This document shows, in pieces, positions 1 to 7,440 of a stretch of 24,893 bases of DNA. The DNA comes from a virus, in IMG/VR virus record IMGVR_UViG_3300023440_000024, positions 1-24,893 of that record; one strand, written 5' to 3'. How positions within the stretch are numbered: position 1 is the stretch's first letter; every line of letters begins with the position of its first letter. Under the pieces are notes generated by a model. It saw only the letters and a list, made by a program, of their open reading frames with translations. It was not told where the DNA came from and ran no database searches. Both the position numbers and the translations under genes were made by a program.

Positions 1-1761
1 GTAAGAGCCGCTGTTAATGAAGGTACTGTAATTACACGAGTTGGTTGGGAGTATGAAGAGAAGGATGAAGAAGTAGTTGTACCTGATTATAATTATGCAC
101 CTACTCCCGAAGCACAACAAAAGATACAAGAACTAGCTCAATTACAACAAACTGATCCAATTACATTTAAAGAAAATGTTTCTGAGGAGTTACAAACAGC
201 ATTACAGTTATCTATACAAAATGGTGTACCTATGTTGCCTATTAAAATAGGTGAACATACAGAAACACAAACTAAAGTAATTACAAACAGTCCCACTTTA
301 GAAGTATGTAACATTAAGAATGTTATTATTGACCCTACTGCAATGGGAGATAGTAATAAGATTAGTTTTATTATATATTCATTTGAAACTTCATTAAGTA
401 AACTAAAGAAAGATGGTAACTATATTAATTTAGATAATATAAATATATCAAATACATCTATATTAAATAGTCCAGATCATTATGTAGATGATACTAGTTC
501 TTTTAATTTTAATGATAAACCAAGACAGAAGTTTGTAGCTTATGAATATTGGGGTTATTATGATATTCATGGTACTGGTATAGTAGAACCTATTGTAGTT
601 ACTTGGGTTAATGATGTAATTATTAGAATGGAAGAGAATCCATTTCCAGATAAGAAGTTACCTTTTGTTATTGTTCCATATTTACCTATTTTAAGAAGTA
701 TTTATGGAGAACCTGATGGAGCATTATTAGAAGATAATCAGAAAATATCAGGTGCAGTAACTAGAGGTATGATTGATATTATGGCTCGAAGTGCTAATGG
801 ACAAATGGCTACTAGAAAAGATGCCCTTGATATTGTAAATAAAAGGAAATTTAATAAAGGTGAGAATTATGAATTTAATGCTCAAGTAGATCCAAGACAA
901 GCATTTTATATGCACACATTCCCTGAAATACCTAATTCTGCTCAATATATGTTACAACAACAAAGTGCTGAAGCAGAAGCTCTTACAGGTGTAGTACCAT
1001 TTTCTAGCAGCAATAGCACACAATCCTTTGGAGACACTGCTACAGGTGTTAAGAGTGCATTAGACGCTACATCTAAAAGAGAATTAGGGATACTTAGAAG
1101 ACTTGCACAAGGAATTGAAGAAATAGGTAGAAAATTTATTAGTATGAATAGTGAATTTCTATCTGATGAAGAAGTCATAAGAATTACTAATGAAGAGTTT
1201 GTAACTGTTAGAAGAGATGATTTAGCAGGTAATATAGATATTAAACTTACTATATCTACTCCTGAAGCAGATGAACAGAAGGCTAAAGAATTAGCATTTA
1301 TGTTACAAACTACAGGGCAAACTATGGGTACAGAGTTTTCTAGTATAATTCTTAGTGATATAGCTAGATTAAGAAAAATGCCTAACTTAGCTAAAAAGAT
1401 AGAAAACTTTAAACCACAACCTAATCCAATAGAACAAGAAAAAGCTCAATTAGAATTAGAGTTACTTAAAGCACAGATAGCTAATGAGCAAAGTAAAACT
1501 ATGGAAAATCAAGCTAATGCTCAATTAGACTCAGCTAAAACTAATACTGAAAATGCTAAAGCTAGAAATCTTGGTTCAGATAGTGATATTAAGGATTTAA
1601 ATTTTCTTGAACAAGAGAAAGGTATTAAACATAATAGAGAAAGAGATAAGATTGAATTACAGGGAGATGTAAGCAATCAGAAGAATATCAATATTAAACC
1701 TCCTAAAGGTAATAATGATAGTAAAAACACTACTTCCTTTAATGGGATAAGTAGTGTGTAA
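1..1761 (+). CDS. Portal protein, N4 gp59-like (5' end missing)
   Basis: The frame is open from the first base, so only the last 586 residues are visible and the true start lies outside the window. The portal forms the dodecameric ring at the capsid vertex through which DNA and ejected proteins pass. I recognise it from the segment starting near visible residue 244 (EDNQKISGAVTRGMID), a later stretch with TATGVKSALDATSKRE, and the preceding IVPYLP-type motif, all typical of N4-type portals as I recall them. The last 110 residues (from about visible residue 475) are Q/E/K/N/A-rich and probably form a coiled coil followed by a disordered tail, as in many podophage portals. It is the first of the late virion genes here, and the 34-residue basic ORF follows 25 bases after its stop. 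The family call is fairly secure; the exact N4 gene equivalence is inferred from order. Confidence 0.85.
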   Translation, partial: VRAAVNEGTVITRVGWEYEEKDEEVVVPDYNYAPTPEAQQKIQELAQLQQTDPITFKENVSEELQTALQLSIQNGVPMLPIKIGEHTETQTKVITNSPTLEVCNIKNVIIDPTAMGDSNKISFIIYSFETSLSKLKKDGNYINLDNINISNTSILNSPDHYVDDTSSFNFNDKPRQKFVAYEYWGYYDIHGTGIVEPIVVTWVNDVIIRMEENPFPDKKLPFVIVPYLPILRSIYGEPDGALLEDNQKISGAVTRGMIDIMARSANGQMATRKDALDIVNKRKFNKGENYEFNAQVDPRQAFYMHTFPEIPNSAQYMLQQQSAEAEALTGVVPFSSSNSTQSFGDTATGVKSALDATSKRELGILRRLAQGIEEIGRKFISMNSEFLSDEEVIRITNEEFVTVRRDDLAGNIDIKLTISTPEADEQKAKELAFMLQTTGQTMGTEFSSIILSDIARLRKMPNLAKKIENFKPQPNPIEQEKAQLELELLKAQIANEQSKTMENQANAQLDSAKTNTENAKARNLGSDSDIKDLNFLEQEKGIKHNRERDKIELQGDVSNQKNINIKPPKGNNDSKNTTSFNGISSV

Positions 1762-1786
1762 TTTTAATTAATAGGAAACTATAATA

Positions 1787-1891
1787 ATGATGAAACCTAA
1801 GCGCAAACGTAAAGATTCTGATGGTGATATGGATAATAGCCCTAAAGGGGAAAAGAAACGTAAACCAGTTAAACGTAAAACTCGTAAGTAA
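1787..1891 (+). CDS. Very basic 34-residue peptide
   Basis: This short ORF lies in the gap between the portal and the 113-residue gene. It starts with two consecutive ATG codons. An AGGAAA ribosome binding site at 1773-1778 is 8 bases before the first, which favours 1787. The product is 34 residues with 16 Lys or Arg, in three basic clusters (KPKRKRK, KKRK, KRKTRK) around a short acidic DSDGDMD segment. It has no recognisable domain and too little hydrophobicity for a membrane segment. Such composition suggests nucleic-acid binding, for example condensing DNA in the head or binding RNA, but this is only inference. Its place inside the capsid gene cluster and the good ribosome binding site argue that it is translated. 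The next gene starts 39 bases downstream with its own binding site. Confidence 0.6.
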   Translation: MMKPKRKRKDSDGDMDNSPKGEKKRKPVKRKTRK

Positions 1892-1930
1892 TTTAATTTT
1901 AAAGTAATCTAATATAATTAGGACACAAAA

Positions 1931-2272
1931 ATGGAAAATGATTTAAAAGCTATTGAAGTAACTGAAGCTCAAGCTAAAAAAGCAGTTGAACTTAAAGATG
2001 CACTTGTTGAATTAACTAGTAATAGTTTATTTGAAAAAGTAATTTTAACAGGTTATTTTGAGAATGAAGCTAGTAGATTAGTATTACTAAAAGCTGAACC
2101 ATCATTACAAGATGATGAGAATCAAAAAGCTATTGATAAAGGTATTATTGCTATTGGTGAAGTAAGGCAGTATTTACGAGTTATTATGCATTTAGGTACA
2201 CAAGCAGAAAAATCTTTAGTTGATTGTGCTGAAGAACGTGTAAAGGTACTAGAAGAAGATACAGAAGATTAA
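1931..2272 (+). CDS. Small helical virion-cluster protein, possible N4 gp58 counterpart
   Basis: This is a complete 113-residue ORF with AGGA at 1920-1923, 7 bases before the ATG. The sequence is rich in Ala, Glu, Lys and Leu, with no Gly/Pro-rich breaks in its first half, and predicts a mostly alpha-helical soluble protein with an acidic C-terminus (EEDTED). No catalytic motif, signal peptide or membrane segment is visible. It sits between portal and scaffold genes, the position of the small gene 58 in N4, so it is probably a head-assembly or structural component. I do not recognise the family from the sequence itself; the link to gp58 is by position only. Confidence 0.75.
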   Translation: MENDLKAIEVTEAQAKKAVELKDALVELTSNSLFEKVILTGYFENEASRLVLLKAEPSLQDDENQKAIDKGIIAIGEVRQYLRVIMHLGTQAEKSLVDCAEERVKVLEEDTED

Positions 2273-2301
2273 TATATAATTATATTACTTAACATTAAAA
2301 C

Positions 2302-2334
2302 CCTCTTAGATAGCTGTATAACTACTCTAAGAGG
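2302..2334 (+). terminator. Hairpin before the scaffold gene (terminator-like or attenuator)
   Basis: A perfect 9-bp inverted repeat (CCTCTTAGA at 2302-2310, TCTAAGAGG at 2326-2334) encloses 15 bases, and the inner TAG/CTA could extend the stem past a one-base bulge. On the plus strand it is not followed by a U tract. On the minus strand it is followed by GTTTTAAT, so it resembles a terminator better in that direction. It may act on the plus strand as an attenuator or RNA processing/stability element between the 113-residue gene and the scaffold gene. Confidence 0.45.
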
Positions 2335-2358
2335 TATTAATACACTAAGGCAATACTT

Positions 2359-3462
2359 ATGGCAGATGATACAAATTACTTAGATATGTCTGATGAAGAC
2401 ATGTTAGAAGAACAACTACCTATTGAACCAACAGAAGAACAAGAAGACGTAGAAGATACAGTTACTAATGAAGTAGAAGATACAGAAGATACTTCCATAG
2501 ATAATGTAACTATAGAAGAAAAAGAAGAAGAGATTGAAGATGATAGTGAAGACTCTTCTAATAGTGAAGAATTAGATAATCATATTGAGTCAGAAGATAC
2601 TGAAGATGCAGATAGTACAGAAGATACTGCTACCACTGAAATCAATTATGAAGAAGAATATAAAAAGATACTAGCTCCTTTAAGAGCTAATGGTAAAGAA
2701 TTAAATATAGAATCTATTGAAGACTTAAGAAACTTAGCTTCAATGGGTGCTAATTATACTAAAAAGATGACAGCTATTAAGCCATCTTTAAAAGTATTAA
2801 AAATGTTAGAAAATAATAATCTACTTGATGAAGCTAAGATTAATTATTTAATTGATTTGGATAAAAAGAATCCAGATGCAGTTAAACAATTAATTAAAGA
2901 TAGTGAAGTAGATCCATTAGATATTGATACAGATGAAGAATCTACATATACACCTAACACCTATAATGTATCAGAACAAGAAATAGAACTAGATAATATT
3001 ATTAAAGATATTCAATCTAGTCCTAAATTTGATGAAACAATAGATGTTATTAGTAATAAATGGGATGATTCAAGTAAGCAAGTAATTGTAGAAACACCTC
3101 AATTAATTAAAGTAATTAATGAACATATTGAAACAGGGATATATGATCAAATTACATCAGTAGTTGAGAGAGAAAGATTGTTAGGTAGATTATTGGGAAT
3201 GTCTGATATTGAAGCCTATAAACAAGTAGGAGATGCTTTACAGGCAAATAATAAACTGAATGTACAAAATACTAACCCAGTTATTAATCCTGAACCGGCT
3301 AAACCTACGAGCAATACGGATAAAGACAAGAAACTAAAGAATAGAAAACGAGCTGCTAGTACAACTAAGACTGCTTCTAATGCTGTTGGTTTAGAAAATG
3401 ACTTTGATCCTTTAAGTATGAGTGATGAAGAATTTGAGAATATCTCAAGTAAATATATTTAA
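2359..3462 (+). CDS. Acidic scaffold-like capsid assembly protein, N4 gp57-like
   Basis: This is a 367-residue ORF with AAGG at 2347-2350, 8 bases before the ATG. The first ~95 residues are extremely rich in Glu, Asp, Ser and Thr and almost certainly disordered. A conserved-looking helical core follows (near residues 100-175), containing YKKILAPLRANGKEL, MGANYTKKM and YLIDLDKKNPDAV, which I recall from N4-type phage proteins encoded just before the major capsid gene. A basic linker (KDKKLKNRKR) lies near the C-terminus, before a short acidic end. Length, charge pattern, helical content and position immediately upstream of the capsid gene fit an internal scaffolding protein, where a basic C-terminal patch commonly contacts capsid subunits. 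The role is inferred from position and composition; no enzymatic motif is present. Confidence 0.75.
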   Translation: MADDTNYLDMSDEDMLEEQLPIEPTEEQEDVEDTVTNEVEDTEDTSIDNVTIEEKEEEIEDDSEDSSNSEELDNHIESEDTEDADSTEDTATTEINYEEEYKKILAPLRANGKELNIESIEDLRNLASMGANYTKKMTAIKPSLKVLKMLENNNLLDEAKINYLIDLDKKNPDAVKQLIKDSEVDPLDIDTDEESTYTPNTYNVSEQEIELDNIIKDIQSSPKFDETIDVISNKWDDSSKQVIVETPQLIKVINEHIETGIYDQITSVVERERLLGRLLGMSDIEAYKQVGDALQANNKLNVQNTNPVINPEPAKPTSNTDKDKKLKNRKRAASTTKTASNAVGLENDFDPLSMSDEEFENISSKYI

Positions 3463-3483
3463 TAAATTAAAGGAAATTTAATT

Positions 3484-4905
3484 ATGCCACAAAGTTATAA
3501 TAATCCTACAGGTGGTGTTCCATCTAGTGTAGGTAGTCAAGTAAGAACTGATTTTTATCAAAAGAAAGCTTTAATTGAAGCACGTAAAAAAGAGTTCTTT
3601 GGTCAATTAGCTGAAAGTACAGCATTACCTAAACATTTTGGTAAAGAGATTGTTCGTTATCATTGGTTGCCTATTTTACATGATGCTAACATCAATGACC
3701 AAGGTATTGATGCTTCAGGTGTTTCAACACTAAATGAAGTAACTATTGAAATTCTAGCACCAGATTTAACTGCTACAGGTAATGGTTGGGTTACTAGATA
3801 TGCAGTAGGTAATGGTACAACTGCTGCGTTAGCTTTAACAGATGCTAAAGTAAAAGCAGTAGATATTTTCAAAGAGTTAGGTGTATTTGTAACATCTTAT
3901 GCGGCTACTAAAACTGCATTATTAGCTCTTACACCTGCTTGGGTAATTACAGAGAATACTGCTGTAAGTGGTGCAGGTAATCTCTATGGTACAAGTAAAG
4001 ATGTAGGGTATATTGCACAAAGATTCCCTTCTCTTACTGAGTCTGGAGGTCTTGTAAACCAAGTAGGTAGTAAACGTATTACTCTTAGAGGTACTATTCA
4101 TAAATATGGTTTTTATGATAGTTATACACAAGAATCTTTAGATTTTGATACTGATAGTGAATTACTTATGCACATTAATCGTGAAATGATTAATGCTTCT
4201 TACGAAATGATGGAAGATTTATTACAAATTGATCTTCTTAATTCTGCAGGTGTAGTTAAGTATGCTGGTACTGCCACAAGTAAAGCAACTTTATCAGGTG
4301 AAACCGGTGCAGTTGATTTAGTTACTTATGATGACTTAATGAAGCTTGAAGTAGATTTAGATGTCAATAGATGCCCTAAAGATACTAAGGTGTTTACAGG
4401 TACTCGTAAGATTGATAATAAGACTATTGATGGTGCTAGATATATGTATATTGGAACTGAATTAGTGCCAATGTTTAAACGTATGACTGACCCATTTGGT
4501 AATGCGGCATTTGTTTATGCTAGACAGTATGCAGCTGGTACTACTTTAGCTGTAGGTGAAATTGGTTCTGTAGGTGGCTTTAGATTGATTGTAGTACCTG
4601 AAATGATGCACTTTGCAGGTGCTGGTGGTACTGTAACTAATAATGCAGGTTATAGACAGTCTAATGGTAAATATGATGTATATCCATTGTTAGTTGTTGG
4701 TTCAGAATCTTTTACCACAATCAGTTTTAAAGCCGATGGTAATGGCTCTAAATTTAAAATCAAGCATTCTAAGCCAGGTTCTCCTGAGAGCTATGCAAAT
4801 GATAGATTTGGTGAGACAGGATTCATGTCTATCAAATGGTATTATGGTTTCATGGTATTACGTCCAGAGCGTTTAGCTCTATTATTAACTGTAGCTGAAT
4901 ACTAG
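3484..4905 (+). CDS. Major capsid protein, N4-gp56 family
   Basis: This 473-residue ORF is preceded by AAAGGA at 3469-3474, 9 bases before the ATG. It is the main shell subunit of the head. Support comes from the N-terminal YQKKALIEARKKEFFGQLAE segment followed by a VRYHWLPIL-like strand, and from the C-terminal half with YMYIGTELVPMFKRM, YARQYAAG and GEIGSVGGFRLIVVPE, the E-loop/A-domain type pattern of the N4-gp56 capsid family. It is longer than N4 gp56 (about 400 residues). The extra length appears to be a Ala/Thr/Gly-rich stretch around residues 95-190, before GSKRITLRGTIHKYGFY, plus a C-terminal domain insertion. It lies directly after the scaffold gene and is followed by a strong terminator, consistent with high expression as a separate cistron. 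Confidence 0.88.
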   Translation: MPQSYNNPTGGVPSSVGSQVRTDFYQKKALIEARKKEFFGQLAESTALPKHFGKEIVRYHWLPILHDANINDQGIDASGVSTLNEVTIEILAPDLTATGNGWVTRYAVGNGTTAALALTDAKVKAVDIFKELGVFVTSYAATKTALLALTPAWVITENTAVSGAGNLYGTSKDVGYIAQRFPSLTESGGLVNQVGSKRITLRGTIHKYGFYDSYTQESLDFDTDSELLMHINREMINASYEMMEDLLQIDLLNSAGVVKYAGTATSKATLSGETGAVDLVTYDDLMKLEVDLDVNRCPKDTKVFTGTRKIDNKTIDGARYMYIGTELVPMFKRMTDPFGNAAFVYARQYAAGTTLAVGEIGSVGGFRLIVVPEMMHFAGAGGTVTNNAGYRQSNGKYDVYPLLVVGSESFTTISFKADGNGSKFKIKHSKPGSPESYANDRFGETGFMSIKWYYGFMVLRPERLALLLTVAEY

Positions 4906-4921
4906 AAATAGTTAAGTAAAT

Positions 4922-4953
4922 AAACACCTCTAGTAGAGATATTAGAGGTGTTT
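4922..4953 (+). terminator. Rho-independent terminator after the major capsid gene
   Basis: A perfect 11-bp stem (AAACACCTCTA at 4922-4932, TAGAGGTGTTT at 4943-4953) with a 10-base loop ends in TTTT (4951-4954). It starts 17 bases after the capsid stop codon. The stem core CACCTCTA is related to the stem of the hairpin at 2302-2334, so scaffold plus capsid genes are bracketed by similar structures. It probably limits or processes transcripts running from the capsid gene into the downstream ejection-protein genes. Confidence 0.8.
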
Positions 4954-4993
4954 TACAATTAAGCTACTAATTACACATTAATCTATTTAAAAG

Positions 4994-5024
4994 CTTATAT
5001 AAGGCTATATTAGCTCTATATAAG
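4994..5024 (+). promoter_or_regulatory. Near-perfect 31-base palindrome with a three-base loop
   Basis: The gap between the capsid terminator and the next gene contains an inverted repeat: 8 bp (CTTATATA/TATATAAG), an A-C mismatch, a G-U pair, then 4 bp (GCTA/TAGC) around loop TAT. It lies 27 bases before the next ATG. Three-base-loop hairpins are the recognition form of N4 vRNAP promoters, but those stems are shorter and lie at early genes, so this may equally be a late operator or RNA element. The flanking sequence is too AT-rich to define a sigma70 promoter. Confidence 0.35.
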
Positions 5025-5051
5025 TATGTATATAACTAAAGGTATAAGTAA

Positions 5052-5582
5052 ATGAATAAAGATCAACCAGTAGAAAGTATTGATGAGTTGACTATATTAA
5101 AGCAGAAAGCTAAATTATTAGGTATTAATTATCATCCTAGTATTGGTTTAGATAAGTTAAAAGAAAAAGTAAATTCAGTTATGACTACAGATACAGTAGA
5201 AATAGCTAAAGATGAAAGTGCTAATCAAATAAGAACTAGATTAAGGAATGAAGCAACTAAATTAGTAAGAATTAGACTTACATGTATGAACCCAGATAAA
5301 GGTGCATATAATGGAGAAGTGTTTACAGTAGGTAATAATGTTATTGGTACTATTAGAAGATTTGTTCCATTTAACGCAACTGAAGGATGGCATGTTGAAC
5401 AAATTATTTATAACATGATAGATCAACGGCAATATGTACATCATTACACAATTAAAGATGATAAAGGACAAGAGCTTAATAGACATAAGTTAAGTAAAGA
5501 GTTTTCTATTGAAACATTACCACCATTAACACCAGAAGAGCTACATGACTTAGCTATTAAACAAGCTATGAAAAATAAATAG
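5052..5582 (+). CDS. Virion-cluster protein with SAP/HeH-like N-terminus, N4 gp55 position
   Basis: This is a 176-residue ORF with AAAGG at 5038-5042, 9 bases before the ATG. Residues ~14-40 (KQKAKLLGINYHPSIGLDKL) have the pattern of a helix-extension-helix/SAP-like motif, common in phage head-completion and tail-joining proteins. The rest (residues ~65-160) is a mixed alpha/beta region with Tyr- and His-rich YVHHYTIKDDKGQELNRHK. No transmembrane segment or enzymatic motif is visible. It lies between the capsid gene and the heptad-repeat protein, the location of N4 gene 55. A structural or assembly role is likely; the precise one is not determined. Translation probably starts the second late transcript, since the terminator precedes it. 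Confidence 0.75.
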   Translation: MNKDQPVESIDELTILKQKAKLLGINYHPSIGLDKLKEKVNSVMTTDTVEIAKDESANQIRTRLRNEATKLVRIRLTCMNPDKGAYNGEVFTVGNNVIGTIRRFVPFNATEGWHVEQIIYNMIDQRQYVHHYTIKDDKGQELNRHKLSKEFSIETLPPLTPEELHDLAIKQAMKNK

Positions 5583-5607
5583 ATAATTTACTAAAAGGTT
5601 TCTAAGT

Positions 5608-7440
5608 ATGGCTATAATTAATAATTCAGATTTAACCACCAAACAGTTAGGTGGTACTGGTGTATTTGATACTCTAATGACTACTGTATCACTTCATTTA
5701 GATAGTGAAGTTAAAAAAGGTAGGATTAAAGGAAGTGAGTATGCAACAGTCTACTTAGGAGCTTTAACTTCAGTATTACAACAATCTATTTCTTTCTTAT
5801 TAAGTAAACAAGAAGCAGATGCTAAAGCTGAATTAGTAAAAGCACAAGTAGTTTCTCAAGGTATTCAAGATACCTTAGTAACAAACCAAGCAACAAAAGT
5901 ATTAAAAGATATTGATTTATCTACTGCTCAAATAGGTATAGCTAATAAAGATATTATCTTAAAACAGTCTCAAGTAGATTTAGCAACTAAAGACTTACTA
6001 TTAAAGGATAAACAGTTACTTATAGATACTGCTAAGTTAGCTAACATTCCTAAAGAAGGTACTAAGATAGATGCAGAAGTAGCTAACATAATTAAGAATA
6101 CCTTAGTAATAGATAAAGATATATTACTAAAACAAGCTCAAATAGATAACATTACTAAAGATTTAACACTAAAAGATAAACAGTTATTAATTGAATCAGC
6201 TAAATTAGTTAATATACCTAAGGAAGGGGCATTACTTGATTCTAAGAAAGTTAATATAGATAAAGAAGCTCTTAAGATAGTAGCAGATACTTCCTTAATT
6301 AATGCTGAGATACTTAACATACCTAAAAAAGGTATATTAATAGATAAGCAAACTTTAGAAGTAGTAGCTAAAACTGTAGGTATTACTAAAGATGGATTAT
6401 TGACTGATTCTAAGAAAGCTAATGTAGATAAGGAAACAGTTAAACTTACTTCAAATATTTCATTATTGAATGCAGAGGTACTCAATGTACCTAAGAAAGG
6501 TAGTTTAATAGATACTCAAATAGCTGAGTTAAATGCTAAGAATTTGATTATACCTAAAGAGGGTGCATTACTAGATGCTAAAACCAGTAACACAACAATT
6601 CAAACCAGTAAGGTTGTATCAGAGATTGGTTTAATAAATCAAAATACTGTTAATGCTACTTCTCAAAATACTGTAATTACTACACAAGGAAGTAAACTAG
6701 CTCAAGAAGTATTATTACTAACTGAACAGAAAATAAATACAGTAGCAGAAAGAGATGTAATTATTGGTAATAAGAATAAGCTAACTGCTGAAGTAGCTAA
6801 GTTAACTAAAGACTTATTGTATATAGACCAACAAATTGCATTTATGCAAGCTCAAGCCAATAAGATTACTGAAGAGGTTGGTTTAGTTACTAATAATAAA
6901 GCAAATGCTTTAGTAGAGCATACTGTATTAACTAATACAGCAAGTAAGTTAGCCAATGAATCATTACTTATAGGGCAAAATAAGTTAAATGCACAAGCTC
7001 AGAAACTATTAATTGATAATCAAGCTTCTAAAACACTTGAAGAGAAGAACTTATTGGCTCAAAAAGCTTTATCAGAGAAAGCCCAAATAACTGATGTAGT
7101 TGTAGGAACTGCACCTGTTACAGGTGTTGTAGGCAGACAATTAAAAGTTTATGATAAACAAATAGCTGGGTTTGATAGAGATGCAGAACAGAAGGCGGCT
7201 AGAATTTACACAGATATGTATAAGATAGATAGAAGTACAGCAACTGATCCAACAACTGTAGAGAGAGCTTTAGGGTATACATCTGAAGATGCTGGATTTG
7301 TTATGGCTAGATTAGCTAAAGGAGTAGGGGTTAATCCATCAGCTCCTTATGGTACTCCTCCAGGAGATTTAATACCAACTACCACTGCACAAACAATTAG
7401 TAAAGTAACACCATCATTAACTAATACTTACCCTGCATAA
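5608..7440 (+). CDS. Heptad-repeat structural/ejected protein, N4 gp54-like
   Basis: This is a 610-residue ORF with AAAAGG at 5593-5598, 9 bases before the ATG. The first ~70 residues (VFDTLMTTVSLHL, GRIKGSEYATVYLGALTSVL, FLLSKQEA) match my memory of an N-terminal module shared by N4-type and other podophage structural proteins. Residues ~75-500 form a long helical stalk with repeats. The motif NIPKEG or a variant occurs at residues 146, 202, 237, 258, 293 and 314, always a multiple of seven apart, and the block at 114-151 recurs at 170-207. The last ~110 residues are less repetitive and end in a Pro/Thr-rich tail. It is probably a fibrous or coiled-coil internal virion protein that leaves the head with vRNAP. 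Its stop overlaps the next start by one base (TAATG). Confidence 0.72.
   Translation: MAIINNSDLTTKQLGGTGVFDTLMTTVSLHLDSEVKKGRIKGSEYATVYLGALTSVLQQSISFLLSKQEADAKAELVKAQVVSQGIQDTLVTNQATKVLKDIDLSTAQIGIANKDIILKQSQVDLATKDLLLKDKQLLIDTAKLANIPKEGTKIDAEVANIIKNTLVIDKDILLKQAQIDNITKDLTLKDKQLLIESAKLVNIPKEGALLDSKKVNIDKEALKIVADTSLINAEILNIPKKGILIDKQTLEVVAKTVGITKDGLLTDSKKANVDKETVKLTSNISLLNAEVLNVPKKGSLIDTQIAELNAKNLIIPKEGALLDAKTSNTTIQTSKVVSEIGLINQNTVNATSQNTVITTQGSKLAQEVLLLTEQKINTVAERDVIIGNKNKLTAEVAKLTKDLLYIDQQIAFMQAQANKITEEVGLVTNNKANALVEHTVLTNTASKLANESLLIGQNKLNAQAQKLLIDNQASKTLEEKNLLAQKALSEKAQITDVVVGTAPVTGVVGRQLKVYDKQIAGFDRDAEQKAARIYTDMYKIDRSTATDPTTVERALGYTSEDAGFVMARLAKGVGVNPSAPYGTPPGDLIPTTTAQTISKVTPSLTNTYPA
5947..6228 (+). 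repeat. 168-base direct repeat encoding a 56-residue coiled-coil unit
   Basis: The coding sequence starting at 5947 recurs, diverged, at 6115, exactly 168 bases (56 codons, eight heptads) later. Both copies encode KDI.LKQ.Q.D..TKDL.LKDKQLLI..AKL.NIPKEG with only a few substitutions. Weaker units continue to about residue 320 of the protein. The repeat looks like old in-frame tandem duplication rather than a mobile element. Confidence 0.7.

Noticed and set aside
748-1178. Two minus-strand frames opposite the portal gene
   Set aside because: They lie fully within the portal frame and have Ser/Ile/Cys-rich compositions without family features.
4694-4876. 60-residue plus-strand frame inside the capsid gene
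   Set aside because: It is out of frame within a well-supported capsid gene, with no ribosome binding site considered convincing.
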